A stretch of DNA of 64,000 bases from Anomaloglossus baeobatrachus. Taxonomy: Eukaryota; Chordata; Amphibia; Anura; Aromobatidae. Below the pieces are notes generated by a model. It did no database searches. It saw only the letters and a program-made list of their open reading frames with translations, and had not been told where the DNA came from. The stretch spans positions 175,219,958 through 175,283,957 of the forward strand of contig NC_134361.1 of assembly GCF_048569485.1 (NCBI RefSeq), given 5' to 3'. Positions within the stretch are counted from its first letter, which is position 1. Every line of letters starts with the position of its first letter. The position numbers were made by a program, and so were the translations under genes. Of the stretch, positions 62,001 to 64,000 are shown piece by piece.

Positions 62001-63908
62001 TTAATTCACTCTTATTGTTTCCAATTTTCCATTCATTTATTTATTTATATATTTATTTCATTTTTATTATAAGGATATGAAAGATCCTTGTGAACATTTC
62101 AATGCTTTTTTTTTTTTTAAACGATTTCCCCTATAATTGGGGCTGGTATATTACCCCAGTTACAGGGGAAATTCAGCCTCTTGACTTCATAGCAGAACTG
62201 ACTGGGTCTCCTAAAACCCAGCAGCTCCTGTTCCTTCCATGTACCTAGCGATCACATGATTCTCTGGCGAAATATATAACTTGATATAACTTGATTATGT
62301 TTCAATAATACTTGTTTGGTCTGCAAAAGATTGGCTAGGTCTAAGGTTATATAAAATATGAGTTAAAGCCAAGGCCTGCAATAGATTATGTAGAGTGTAA
62401 TTCTGCATCCAAAGAATTCCTCATTGGATCTGGTGTTGGCGTCTACATGGATGAAGAGTAATGGGAGGATTTTAACCCCTAATCAGCTGGTACAGAGAGG
62501 TCTACAGTCTGGCATGTAAAAATGAAAATGTTCTTTCTGCCATATGTTGCTGATGATTACACTCAACTGATTTCTGTACATATAATGGTGGTCTAAGTGG
62601 GAACTTGCAAATAGTGCCAATTCAGCATAAGGAGACTTATTGGCCATGCAATGCTCATCTGTGAATTTATATAGGTAAATAGCCTCTTCAGAAGGAAGAG
62701 GTCTTGATCTCTGGAGCCACTTATTGGATGTAGCAATACTTAAAGTCAATAGCAACCCTTTAACAACCCTTGAGAGAAGCTAAACTAGAAACTCCATTTG
62801 CAGACAAATGTTTTGAGGTGTTGCCCCTCATCAGTGCAAACTTGCCTCTCATCTAGCCAAAACAGATGACCTGCTTTGAACTGTGGAGGGGAAACACCTC
62901 AAAACACATGTATGTAAAATAAGTTTCTGGTTTGGCTTCTTATCATGTCATGTTGTCATTAAAGAGGACCAACCACCAGGATTTTCCTATATAAACTAAA
63001 GCCAGGTCTATATTGGCACTATCATGCTGAGTCTATACATACCTTTAGTTGTGAGATTGGATGTATAGTTTCTGAAATACAGGCAAGTAAAGTTTGTGAA
63101 ATGCACTGTTATTTGATTGATAGGTGCTGCAGAATATCTAATAGGTGGGTCGGGTTTTGCTAGTTATTCCTCCCCCCTGTCTGCCTTCCTGTCCTTCCTC
63201 CCCCTGTCCTTCCTCCCACTGTAATAACAGAGACAGGAGGAGGAAGAATAGGCAGCAGAGAGGGGCGGGAATAACTAGCAAAACCCAAGCCACCTATTAG
63301 ATATTCTGTAGCTGCTATCAATCAAATAACAGTGCATTTCACAAACTTTACTTGCCTGTATTTCAGAATGTATACATCCGATCTCACAACTAAAGGTATG
63401 TATAGAATCAGCATGATAGCGCCAGTACAGCACTGGCTTTAATTTATATATGAAAATCCTGGTGGTTGGCCCTCTTTAAGGGGTCGATAATGACTTTTAG
63501 GATTGCTACATCCAATAAGTAACGACAGAAATCAAGACGTCTTCCTTCTGAGGAGGCAATTTGCATGGTGTACATTTAATGTCACTCCACCATACCATCA
63601 ACAAGACATTTTTTAAGGCCTGGTCAGCGCCTTTTGTGGTTTACACCCAAGTAATTTCTTTCTCCTTCACATTCTAGAACTTTTCAAGACTTTTATGTAC
63701 CCGAATTACAAGGTGGTTCCTATCTTGGGATACTTATAGGACAATTTTTAACAATTGACTGTGAAAGGGTAATTTTTTCTAAGGAAACATATAATGAAAA
63801 TTACAAAAAGACTAAAATGTTACCTGTCATTAAGGCAATTGTATAACCCAAGAGCTTGTGAAAGGTCAGATTGTGATCAAGCTGTTTCCTCACTGAGCGT
63901 CGACAACA
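19933..63908 (-). CDS. nox1: NADPH oxidase catalytic subunit, NOX1-like; exons 4-13 of the gene (5' part outside window)
   Basis: Membrane flavocytochrome that passes electrons from NADPH through FAD and two hemes to O2, making superoxide. Ten minus-strand exons: 63824-63908, 57696-57838, 54667-54848, 52181-52343, 34884-34976, 32090-32325, 31846-32008, 24874-25020, 23169-23293, 19933-20059. They total 1464 nt, i.e. 487 residues plus stop. All introns are GT/AG and all phases match. Heme histidines are visible in FHKLLG, VHTIAH, YTHHLF and LIHGVG; the FAD motif is [16 protein letters not shown] motifs are [13 protein letters not shown] and FLCGP; the end is FNKENF. NOX1 rather than NOX2 or NOX3 is favoured by the DHRLKTKK segment and the tail [17 protein letters not shown]. 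Human NOX1 is 564 residues, so about 80 N-terminal residues (first helices) lie past position 64000. The exon numbers assume the standard 13-exon family structure. No disabling change was seen. No polyadenylation signal could be assigned with confidence. Confidence 0.93.
20131..20690. mobile_element. Harbinger-type MITE (560 bp) in nox1 intron 12
   Basis: TTA at 20128-20130 and 20691-20693. Ends GGGGTACTTTGCACACTACG and the exact complement. It lies only 68 bp from the acceptor of the last nox1 exon. Confidence 0.88.
20694..22139. repeat. Unclassified repeat-rich intron sequence
   Basis: No exon. 21120-21720 is moderately GC-rich non-coding DNA resembling a degenerate retroelement terminal region without recognisable partners. 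21905-22145 has inverted pieces (cagcacatgttccatg and its partner near 22087) and a tttacactagatga edge, suggesting a decayed MITE. Confidence 0.35.
22140..22735. repeat. Unclassified repeat-like block in nox1 intron 12
   Basis: A GC-richer block ending ctgatgccactgtgacacc, with no coding potential. It appears to interrupt the decayed MITE-like sequence before and after it, but no clear target duplication was found. Confidence 0.3.
23169..23293 (-). CDS. nox1: nox1 exon 12: NADPH-binding domain
   Basis: 125 nt between tttctccacag and GTATGT. The translation reads [20 protein letters not shown], then [20 protein letters not shown] and PW. The TGLKQKT.YGRPNW block is family-invariant. The Trp codon is split with exon 13. 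Confidence 0.94.
23294..24873. other. nox1 intron 11, no gene seen
   Basis: Contains a C-run (24131-24144), an (AT)n microsatellite (24561-24578) and a short direct repeat of aaaaccgagaaccaa at about 24596-24636. No exon, RNA gene or complete transposon was recognised. The cttaaagggttgt word at 23348 resembles a TTAA MITE end, but its partner is uncertain. Confidence 0.5.
24874..25020 (-). CDS. nox1: nox1 exon 11: NADPH-binding domain
   Basis: 147 nt (49 codons) between acatctacag and GTACGT. The translation reads [20 protein letters not shown], then [20 protein letters not shown] and FLTSWDSNI. It closely follows human NOX1 ([16 protein letters not shown]... FLTGWDSNI). Confidence 0.94.
25505..26032 (+). 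pseudogene. Tc1-like transposon fragment
   Basis: A decayed 3' half of a Tc1-type element. The plus strand retains transposase-derived pieces (atgaagccccttccgac, cattcatgtgtgggggct, ggctcactcacaattttgcc) followed by the 3' UTR and terminus gggctacgactgta. Stops and frameshifts are frequent. Related to the fragment at 30470-31790. Confidence 0.75.
26470..26790. repeat. ~80-bp tandem repeat, four copies
   Basis: Units start catggtttaagtttcctcac and end cctctcttggttag, with size variation of 65-100 bp. The flanking 26033-26469 and 26791-27485 hold no gene that I recognise. Confidence 0.85.
27489..28943. mobile_element. Long Harbinger-type MITE (1455 bp)
   Basis: Preceded by TAA (27486-27488) and followed by TTA (28944-28946). 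Ends GGCTCTGTGCGCACTGGG and the inverse taagtgcgcacatagcc. Rich in ccgcgg/cgcggt words near both ends. The interior holds an A-run (27717-27742) and a GATA/GACA microsatellite (27755-27830). Same ends as the short element at 53319. Confidence 0.75.
28947..29525. mobile_element. Harbinger-type MITE (579 bp)
   Basis: TTA at 28944-28946 (shared with the end of the preceding MITE) and 29526-29528. Ends GGCGGGCTTTGCACATTACG and the inverse cgtgcaaagccgccc. The internal blocks are those of the 14775 family. Confidence 0.82.
29569..29769. mobile_element. hAT-type fold-back MITE (201 bp)
   Basis: A perfect 8-bp duplication GACACGAT (29561-29568, 29770-29777) brackets ends TAGGGATGATCGAATACCTC and the exact complement. 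Nearly the whole element is a palindrome. Confidence 0.9.
29770..29806 (-). ncRNA. Hammerhead-like motif split by the hAT MITE
   Basis: Minus strand: CTGATGA (29803-29797), a stem-II-like spacer, GAAA (29782-29779), then CATCGTGTC ending at the expected cleavage triplet GTC. Stem II is poorly paired. The 3' strand of stem I lies on the other side of the MITE, so it cannot be functional as it stands. Confidence 0.45.
29865..30045. repeat. Inverted repeat next to the hammerhead-like motif
   Basis: The arm at 29865-29915 (tctccttgcagaaactgac, caatctggctgtcagtgg) pairs with 29990-30045 (ccactgacagccagattgg, gtcagtctccgcaaggaga). Together with 29770-29806 it looks like a small Penelope-derived fold-back. 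Confidence 0.6.
30470..31790 (+). pseudogene. Decayed Tc1-like element, interrupted by a hAT MITE
   Basis: Recognisable transposase relics on the plus strand (gatgaagcccccttcaga, cattcatgtgtgggggat, ggctcactcacaattttt, tccatggcaagggaactcct, gagcacctgtggtcaat), continuing after the MITE at 31656 (atcaggatctggcccaaaag). Many frameshifts and stops. Same family as 25505-26032. Confidence 0.75.
31248..31647. mobile_element. hAT-type MITE inside the Tc1 relic
   Basis: Ends TAGATATGAGCGGACCTG and caggtttgctcatctcta (inverse). Flanks gtggtcaa (31240-31247) and gtggttgt (31648-31655) are a partly decayed 8-bp duplication. Confidence 0.7.
31846..32008 (-). CDS. nox1: nox1 exon 10: start of NADPH-binding domain
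   Basis: 163 nt after acceptor ttttttaccag, donor GTAATT. The translation reads [20 protein letters not shown], then [20 protein letters not shown] and [27 protein letters not shown] is the glycine-rich NADPH site. DHRLKTKK is closer to NOX1 (DHNLKTKK) than to NOX2 (ATNLKLKK). Confidence 0.95.
32090..32325 (-). CDS. nox1: nox1 exon 9: FAD-binding domain
   Basis: 236 nt between ttttctag and GTAAAA. It encodes [20 protein letters not shown], then [11 protein letters not shown] and [15 protein letters not shown], the FAD-binding core with the HPFT motif, then [15 protein letters not shown]. It ends with two bases of a Cys codon completed by exon 10. Confidence 0.93.
32490..32880 (+). repeat. 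Dispersed repeat, copy 2 (nox1 intron 8)
   Basis: Same block order as 18985-19460, with an internal hairpin cccctgtaactggggct / agccccagttacagggg at 32679-32726, then an A-rich tail. Confidence 0.6.
32977..33510. mobile_element. TTAA-type fold-back MITE (534 bp)
   Basis: TTAA at 32973-32976 and 33511-33514. Long inverted subterminal repeats (aatcaatagatcttgg ... attggatgtgttt against acacatccaattg ... caagatctattgatt). The same family provides the outer shell at 35497-49169. Confidence 0.85.
33848..34335. mobile_element. Harbinger-type MITE (488 bp)
   Basis: TAA at 33845-33847 and 34336-34338. Ends GGCTGCTTTCACACATCCGG and the inverse ccggaggtgtgaaagcagcc. The interior is dense in gccgcat/atgcggc palindromes. 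Confidence 0.87.
34339..34883. other. nox1 intron 8 sequence, no gene seen
   Basis: Only short frames; 34362-34560 resembles a common dispersed repeat (cacctggagtacatcaggct), without clear ends. Confidence 0.4.
34884..34976 (-). CDS. nox1: nox1 exon 8: last transmembrane helix
   Basis: 93 nt (31 codons) between tttcattcatctag and GTGGGT. The translation starts [20 protein letters not shown] and continues [11 protein letters not shown], matching WKW...[17 protein letters not shown] of the family. The usual YxCER cysteine is Leu here. The exon is isolated: 17.2 kb of mostly transposon-derived intron separates it from exon 7. Confidence 0.92.
35316..35424. repeat. Inverted repeat in nox1 intron 7
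   Basis: accacaatgtacagactggc and gactctcc pair with ggagagtcgtggccagtctg and tacattgtggt. The surrounding 35210-35460 is probably a decayed MITE. Confidence 0.65.
35558..36019. mobile_element. Short Penelope-derived inverted unit (462 bp) with 14-bp target duplication
   Basis: Flanked by ATTAATAGATCTTG (35544-35557) and ATTAATAGAGCTTG (36020-36033), one mismatch. The first 300 bp are an inverted repeat: aggatctatccgcactgcc, gaagatcaacggggattaag, ggagctgtaaaacccctt pair with later inverse blocks. One arm carries a hammerhead-like core. Attribution to a Penelope-like element rests on that core and on the duplication length; no coding remains. Confidence 0.6.
35724..35770 (+). ncRNA. Hammerhead-like motif
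   Basis: CTGAAGA (35731-35737), stem II with GGGG pairing CTCC across a short loop, GAAA (35755-35758), very short stem III, and TA as the cleavage dinucleotide. Stem I (ttgctc / gaacaa) has one mismatch. A more degenerate inverse copy lies at about 35655-35690 in the opposite arm. Confidence 0.55.
36685..37722 (-). CDS. Tc1-type DD34E transposase, open
   Basis: 345 residues, the usual Tc1 length, no stop or frameshift. It is the enzyme that cuts and pastes the transposon at TA sites. A paired-like HTH region lies in the first ~110 residues, with a GRPR-type linker (KRPGRPR, 56-61) between the two helix-turn-helix parts. The catalytic triad is D152 ([10 protein letters not shown]), D249 ([10 protein letters not shown]) and E284 ([10 protein letters not shown]), with exactly 34 residues between the last two. 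The chosen Met starts the conserved MRSKELS N-terminus. The open frame and well-matched ends suggest a young copy. Its own 5' region is separated from one terminal repeat by the Penelope insertion. Confidence 0.94.
   Translation of the reverse strand: MRSKELSIEVKQNILRLKKKKKSIREIADMLGVAKSTVGYILRKKELTSELGNSKRPGRPRMTTVMDDRRILSLVKKNPFTTSTEVQNTLSEVGVSVSKSTVKRRLHESKYKGFTSRCKPFINSKNRQARVKFDEKHLMKPAQFWKSILWTDETKINLYQNDGKKKVWRRKGTAHDPRHTTSTVKHGAGNVMAWACMAFNGTGSLVFIDDITADKISRMNSEVYRDILSAQIQPNAAKLIRRRFIVQMDNDPKHTAKATQEFMSAKKWNILQWPSQSPDLNPIEHAFHLLKSRLKTERPTNKQDLKAAAVKAWQSIKKEETQRLVMSMGSRLKAVIASKGFTTKY
37910..38540 (-). repeat. 3' pseudo-LTR of Penelope unit A
   Basis: A ~630-bp sequence that recurs in the same orientation at about 42972-43590 (5' side of unit A) and inverted near 48190-48810 in unit B. 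Direct repeats flanking the ORF are the pLTR arrangement known for Penelope-like elements. Confidence 0.85.
38763..38813 (-). ncRNA. Hammerhead ribozyme motif, left Penelope arm
   Basis: Exact inverse copy of the right-arm motif: same 11-bp stem I, CTGACGA, GAAA and GTC. On the minus strand it is transcribed in the nox1 sense direction. Confidence 0.87.
39758..42922 (-). CDS. Penelope-like RT plus GIY-YIG endonuclease, left arm
   Basis: 1054 residues, identical in translation to the right-arm protein. It is a retroelement polymerase that copies its own RNA at a nick made by its endonuclease. See the right-arm entry for the domain map. The start is the first Met of the frame ([10 protein letters not shown]); a second Met at KMDYKSRDG, 21 codons on, is also possible. 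The frame lies in sense orientation relative to nox1, inside its intron 7. Confidence 0.93.
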   Translation of the reverse strand: MDLWSFFLVNIVFSFLDLDLKMDYKSRDGCWASQIGEIFGGGTGQSSAQFSLPNRELQTKIKDLLRRRMRAWWNKASLEQYLSRGITPRGLRIQVFPSFEISDDVFKKRWEEACSLCSRTMLELLIGLDKKKIESLETEIEQVNNEIRSKMSKEAIDALEKDIHKESAEWENDIKQFKLKKFQRDITDHETNNVFRWHQTRRFGLRSRSRSQQRNSSLSSDDRSRSPHPNLDHIPSNDPPERSGMGGVTTRNSSKKKANYPMGGLKDSAPKDNLKVINLSDRLLTQEQLEVLQLGLSFSPVAKFDSFMAIKDVQLFSRKLLYKKHFARSRDGGDLAGLSEQDREIVSLLESLLAEQVEPTGAKFPQTAKKRSTAFPPLSSCPTVELFTRLVVQDLRKLPEVRSYDNLNPNQRKAINEISRMRDIVVKQADKGGNVVVWPTVKYEHEAFRQLNDRSCYRKLDSNPTVSFLNELEGILKKALEDNIIPQSVFDGLINRLPTTPTIYFLPKVHKDIENPPGRPIVSGINGLCEPICVFLDYYLKPLMMDLPSYIRDSTDFLVRLQELHLDSDTIMFTADVESLYTSISHRDGLRAVEFFLCTTSLDRSLIDLLLTLLRFILTHNYFLFRGRYYLQERGTAMGASCAPSYACLFLGYWERLIQFPEEDCGSVLMWVRFIDDVFAIWQGEREKLDSFMLALNDNVFNINLTYHSSMDSIEFLDVRVVKDEGGLIRTDIYRKSTAVNSLLSAKSSHPPQVINSIPTGQFLRARRICSNVDLFEGQALDLKKRFRNRHYTNRAIQQGYDRARATPRDDLLVPSKKKKADDQVRLITPYHSQWRKMKEVVERYWPILLSDKDLKSVLSDRPQITPRRSKTLGDMIVRSHYIPPPSNFLERTGGPRWGSFSCGDCGACSQMERTFTFHNSANNKEFKIVHNINCRTTYVVYWAKCPCGLIYVGLTSREFRVRILEHIRDIKRAAGVVKPEELELLKNIPKHFRESHNCNWRLLKFRGIDRIYLSPRGGDPKRILAQREVRWITVLETEKPRGLNDSISFKPFL
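42972..43590 (-). repeat. 5' pseudo-LTR of Penelope unit A, at the dimer centre
   Basis: Same sequence as 37910-38540. It abuts unit B's shorter 5' piece (43591-43834), so the two units share a head-to-head junction but start at different points, about 460 bp apart in pLTR coordinates. Confidence 0.85.
43796..46960 (+). CDS. Penelope-like RT plus GIY-YIG endonuclease, right arm
   Basis: 1054 residues. N-terminal domain with a charged, coiled-coil-like region (about 125-200) and an SR-rich patch (about 210-235, RSRSRSQQR). RT domain from about 425: [11 protein letters not shown], then [10 protein letters not shown], motif [13 protein letters not shown] (about 571-582), motif [14 protein letters not shown], motif C FIDD (about 674-677), SIEFLDVRV. 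Zinc-binding CGDCGAC (about 903-909) precedes the endonuclease GLIYVG (949-954) and [10 protein letters not shown]. The combination of RT with C-terminal GIY-YIG defines endonuclease-bearing Penelope-like elements. Which clade (Neptune, Poseidon or other) I cannot settle by eye. No stops or frameshifts. Confidence 0.94.
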   Translation: MDLWSFFLVNIVFSFLDLDLKMDYKSRDGCWASQIGEIFGGGTGQSSAQFSLPNRELQTKIKDLLRRRMRAWWNKASLEQYLSRGITPRGLRIQVFPSFEISDDVFKKRWEEACSLCSRTMLELLIGLDKKKIESLETEIEQVNNEIRSKMSKEAIDALEKDIHKESAEWENDIKQFKLKKFQRDITDHETNNVFRWHQTRRFGLRSRSRSQQRNSSLSSDDRSRSPHPNLDHIPSNDPPERSGMGGVTTRNSSKKKANYPMGGLKDSAPKDNLKVINLSDRLLTQEQLEVLQLGLSFSPVAKFDSFMAIKDVQLFSRKLLYKKHFARSRDGGDLAGLSEQDREIVSLLESLLAEQVEPTGAKFPQTAKKRSTAFPPLSSCPTVELFTRLVVQDLRKLPEVRSYDNLNPNQRKAINEISRMRDIVVKQADKGGNVVVWPTVKYEHEAFRQLNDRSCYRKLDSNPTVSFLNELEGILKKALEDNIIPQSVFDGLINRLPTTPTIYFLPKVHKDIENPPGRPIVSGINGLCEPICVFLDYYLKPLMMDLPSYIRDSTDFLVRLQELHLDSDTIMFTADVESLYTSISHRDGLRAVEFFLCTTSLDRSLIDLLLTLLRFILTHNYFLFRGRYYLQERGTAMGASCAPSYACLFLGYWERLIQFPEEDCGSVLMWVRFIDDVFAIWQGEREKLDSFMLALNDNVFNINLTYHSSMDSIEFLDVRVVKDEGGLIRTDIYRKSTAVNSLLSAKSSHPPQVINSIPTGQFLRARRICSNVDLFEGQALDLKKRFRNRHYTNRAIQQGYDRARATPRDDLLVPSKKKKADDQVRLITPYHSQWRKMKEVVERYWPILLSDKDLKSVLSDRPQITPRRSKTLGDMIVRSHYIPPPSNFLERTGGPRWGSFSCGDCGACSQMERTFTFHNSANNKEFKIVHNINCRTTYVVYWAKCPCGLIYVGLTSREFRVRILEHIRDIKRAAGVVKPEELELLKNIPKHFRESHNCNWRLLKFRGIDRIYLSPRGGDPKRILAQREVRWITVLETEKPRGLNDSISFKPFL
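47905..47955 (+). ncRNA. Hammerhead ribozyme motif, right Penelope arm
   Basis: 51 nt. Stem I CCCAGCACCTC (47905-47915) pairs perfectly with GAGGTGCTGGG (47945-47955). Core CTGACGA (47916-47922), short imperfect stem II, GAAA (47933-47936), minimal stem III (A-U and C-G around GCGC), cleavage triplet GTC ending at 47944. This is a type I minimal hammerhead, a family-known feature of Penelope-like elements. Confidence 0.87.
48190..48885 (+). repeat. 3' pseudo-LTR of Penelope unit B
   Basis: Repeats the 5' region and runs on through the start of the ORF (atggatctttggtccttctt), stopping 30 or so bases into the coding sequence. The right edge is therefore a read-on into a second, truncated tandem unit. 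Confidence 0.85.
49170..50290. other. nox1 intron 7, unclassified
   Basis: 49300-49690 is a GC-rich, repeat-like block (gacacggttacgctcaccg, multiple ggcagac/gacagg words) with no recognised ends. The rest is AT-rich. No exon. Confidence 0.4.
50300..50895. repeat. Fold-back element with internal direct duplication
   Basis: The arm 50300-50480 (tttttatcctttaatattgc ... acaattgctcattttgattt ... ctacccagttaat) pairs with 50690-50895. Between them a ~130-bp block (gatgacatcacctgattaaa ... gaggtagatttgtacttc) is present twice in tandem, at about 50420-50548 and 50549-50685. Confidence 0.8.
51025..52094. mobile_element. Penelope-derived-looking inverted unit (1070 bp) with 15-bp target duplication
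   Basis: A perfect duplication CATATATTCTAAAAT (51010-51024, 52095-52109). Two ~400-bp inverted arms (51025-51432 and about 51612-52040) sharing caagaaggggtatttatcat, gtaaaactactgtaccacag, aaaatccaattagatgagac and more. The loop carries a hammerhead-like core and a 26-bp tandem repeat. No coding remains; the assignment rests on architecture. Confidence 0.6.
51462..51501 (+). ncRNA. Degenerate hammerhead-like motif
   Basis: ggtctcccg, ttgaag, then gcacatgc, GAAA, cacgtgtc, gggacc. The outer stem pairs (with a one-base bulge) and GAAA and GTC are in place, but the CUGANGA box is altered. The upstream 26 bp are a tandem duplicate of its 5' half. Confidence 0.4.
52181..52343 (-). CDS. nox1: nox1 exon 7: loop E with poly-Asp tract
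   Basis: 163 nt between acceptor tttgcag and donor GTAAGT. It starts GRIVRGQT, as in NOX proteins, and ends FQGNDPM. The two loop-E cysteines are present (EHC and DEC). Between them a (GAT)9 trinucleotide run encodes nine Asp followed by Glu, which is not found in the mammalian orthologs I know. Human NOX1 has only a few acidic residues there (WDDRDSHC). Confidence 0.92.
52902..53270. mobile_element. hAT-type MITE (369 bp)
   Basis: Ends CAGTGGTCCTCAACC and the inverse gatcggggactcctg, flanked by ttgtatat (52894-52901) and ttctatat (53271-53278), an 8-bp duplication with one mismatch. The gagccaca words near both ends are typical of this group. Confidence 0.8.
53319..53690. mobile_element. 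Harbinger-type fold-back MITE (372 bp)
   Basis: TTA at 53316-53318 and 53691-53693. Ends GGCTATGTGCGCACGTTGCG and the exact complement. Same terminal type as 27489-28943. The interior has gcagcgt palindromes. Confidence 0.88.
53694..54666. other. nox1 intron 6, no gene seen
   Basis: AT-rich sequence with no recognisable repeat ends or exon. Confidence 0.5.
54667..54848 (-). CDS. nox1: nox1 exon 6: helices IV-V with second heme histidine pair
   Basis: 182 nt between ttcccttacag and GTGAGT. It encodes a hydrophobic helix ([20 protein letters not shown]), then the near-invariant [18 protein letters not shown] and LIHGVG. The His residues of YTHH and IHG are the second heme pair. It ends with GG of a Gly codon completed in exon 7. 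Confidence 0.95.
54929..55774. mobile_element. Fold-back MITE with TAA duplication, carrying a nested inverted repeat
   Basis: TAA at 54926-54928 and 55775-55777. Ends AGGCCACTTCACAC and the inverse gtgtgactggacct, followed by agatcgctaacgac-type blocks on both sides. It lies 77 bp upstream (in gene sense) of exon 6's acceptor. Confidence 0.75.
55186..55541. mobile_element. Inverted-repeat element nested in the MITE
   Basis: cctttttgagccttgctttt and aggatagaacc pair with ggttctatcctcaaagcaag and gctcaaaaaggga; cacctacgt and acgtaggcgtg mark the outer edges. About 140-bp arms. Confidence 0.7.
55828..56454. mobile_element. TTAA-type MITE (627 bp)
   Basis: TTAA at 55824-55827 and 56455-56458. 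Ends AGGGAACCTGTCTCCAGG and the inverse cctggtgacaagttccct. Inverted subterminal agtattctagaatgc-type blocks. Related at the tips to the 2761 and 13381 family. Confidence 0.8.
56459..56556. repeat. Duplicated right end of the preceding MITE
   Basis: Repeats the ~90-bp right tip (acagtattctagaatgctgt ... gggctcactggtggtgg ... cagttccctt) and ends at a second TTAA (56557-56560). Confidence 0.8.
56561..56860. mobile_element. TTAA-adjacent fold-back MITE, right end unclear
   Basis: Begins gaggttgtccactactttta directly at the TTAA shared with the previous element. Internal inverted pairs include acattgatgacctatc / gataggtcatcaatgt and ggccgggtactgcacatc / gatgtgcagtacccggcc. Confidence 0.6.
57266..57600 (+). 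mobile_element. Helitron left-end fragment
   Basis: Begins TCTAATATATAAAGCTGAAT after host A, followed by a (TATG)n run and aaaattttgcacactcacac, parallel to the first 250 bp of the Helitron at 55. No 3' hairpin/CTRR end was found, so it is truncated. Confidence 0.6.
57696..57838 (-). CDS. nox1: nox1 exon 5: heme histidine and loop
   Basis: 143 nt between a cctatctttcag acceptor and a GTAAG donor. The translation starts [17 protein letters not shown] and ends [19 protein letters not shown] carries the second helix-III heme ligand. The following hydrophilic stretch matches the NOX1 loop that contains SWLNPIQS in human. Confidence 0.93.
58270..59180. repeat. ~42-bp minisatellite grown from a transposon end
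   Basis: About 22 units based on attacacacagagggatcta plus ttcctatatattatatagagtc, with 36-46 bp variants. The same word occurs only once or twice at the other end of the same transposon (60495-60590), which shows that the array arose by local expansion. Confidence 0.92.
59256..60340 (-). pseudogene. Tc1-like transposase pseudogene
   Basis: Minus-strand relics in shifting frames: [10 protein letters not shown] near 60030, [20 protein letters not shown] near 59800, APVHTAKS near 59610, [20 protein letters not shown] near 59530, [10 protein letters not shown] near 59360. Catalytic spacing cannot be read because of several frameshifts and stops. Confidence 0.82.
60870..61302. repeat. Fold-back repeat in nox1 intron 4
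   Basis: gagatactttgcataaaaaa, gttttatgtgagcccaacag (60872-60915) pairs with ctgttgggctcacataaaac, ttatatgctaagtatctc (61245-61297). The spacer holds further imperfect pairs. Family unknown. 61303-62089 shows nothing recognisable. Confidence 0.65.
62090..62290 (-). repeat. Dispersed repeat, copy 3
   Basis: gatttcccctataattgggg / ccccagttacaggggaaatt hairpin and gactgggtctcctaaaaccc, inverse of the block in copy 2 (32640-32730). Confidence 0.6.
62796..62841 (-). ncRNA. Hammerhead-like motif with altered GAAA box
   Basis: Minus strand: stem I GTTTGCA (62841-62835) pairs with TGCAAAT (62802-62796); core CTGATGA (62834-62828); stem II GGGG/CCTC; AAAA where GAAA is expected; stem III A-U, C-G around ATTT; cleavage triplet GTC. 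Everything except that one core base fits a type I minimal hammerhead. Confidence 0.6.
62963..63475. mobile_element. TTAA-type fold-back MITE (513 bp)
   Basis: TTAA at 62959-62962 and 63476-63479. Two ~240-bp arms that are almost perfect inverse copies (agaggaccaaccaccaggat ... against atcctggtggttggccctct). Near the centre is a gtctgccttcctgtccttcc run. Confidence 0.9.
63824..63908 (-). CDS. nox1: nox1 exon 4: helix III, first heme histidine
   Basis: The acceptor ttttcttctag is followed by 85 nt reading [20 protein letters not shown] and onward to ALMT, then donor GTAACA. It starts in phase 0 and ends after one base of an Ala codon completed by the next exon. The segment LDHNLTFHK is the conserved start of helix III; its His is one of the four heme ligands of the family. 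Confidence 0.92.
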
Positions 63909-64000
63909 CTAGAAGAAAACATATTTATGTATGTGAGAAATATTTTCTATATATACCAATTATGTGTTTAATCAGGACAGAATTGCGGAACTAAAATTAG

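Larger units (their letters stand above)
62690..63555. repeat. Fold-back with hammerhead-like core, interrupted by a TTAA MITE
   Basis: cttcagaaggaagaggtctt and ttattggatgtagcaatact (62687-62740) recur inverted at 63501-63555 (gattgctacatccaataag, cgtcttccttctgagg). The hammerhead-like motif lies inside the left part; the MITE at 62963-63475 splits the loop. Confidence 0.65.

Noticed and set aside
19933-63908. Assignment to NOX2 (cybb) or NOX3
   Set aside because: The C-terminal [17 protein letters not shown] and DHRLKTKK segments and loop patterns fit NOX1 better. NOX2 has a different tail (ESGPRGVHFIF).

Overview
The window looks like a repeat-dense stretch of a vertebrate genome, most likely an anuran amphibian. 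It has one real host gene with vertebrate-type introns, no compact gene clusters, and a dense load of fold-back MITEs, Tc1 elements, Penelope-like elements and a Gmr1-type LTR element. The frog assignment is inference; the vertebrate assignment is firm.

Host gene. On the minus strand, ten coding exons between 63908 and 19933 encode the C-terminal ~487 residues of an NADPH oxidase catalytic subunit, best matched to NOX1. All phases join cleanly and all sites are GT/AG. They correspond to exons 4-13 of the usual 13-exon NOX gene; exons 1-3 lie beyond the right edge. Both b-type heme histidine pairs, the FAD and NADPH motifs and the terminal FNKENF are present. A nine-Asp microsatellite sits inside extracellular loop E.

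Layout. Positions 1-19932 are downstream of the gene: a non-autonomous Helitron carrying a 1.1 kb minisatellite (55-2671); a palindromic TTAA MITE split by a complete-looking Gmr1-like Ty3/gypsy element with 1280-bp LTRs and integrase ahead of reverse transcriptase (3576-11377); a second minisatellite; and several fold-back MITEs. Positions 19933-63908 are NOX1 exons and introns. The introns carry further MITEs (Harbinger-like with TWA duplications, TTAA-type, hAT-type), several Tc1 elements and a set of Penelope-derived fold-backs.

Centrepiece. NOX1 intron 7 (34977-52180) has grown by nesting: a TTAA MITE contains a Tc1 element with an intact DD34E transposase, which contains an 11 kb head-to-head inverted dimer of a Penelope-like retroelement (37910-48885). 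Each arm encodes the same 1054-residue RT plus GIY-YIG protein and ends in a 51-nt hammerhead ribozyme motif. The dimer has a 14-bp target duplication. The same intron holds two shorter fold-backs (462 bp and 1070 bp) with 14- and 15-bp duplications and hammerhead-like cores. Further hammerhead-like cores lie in two other NOX1 introns. This recurring inverted architecture is the most notable signal in the window.
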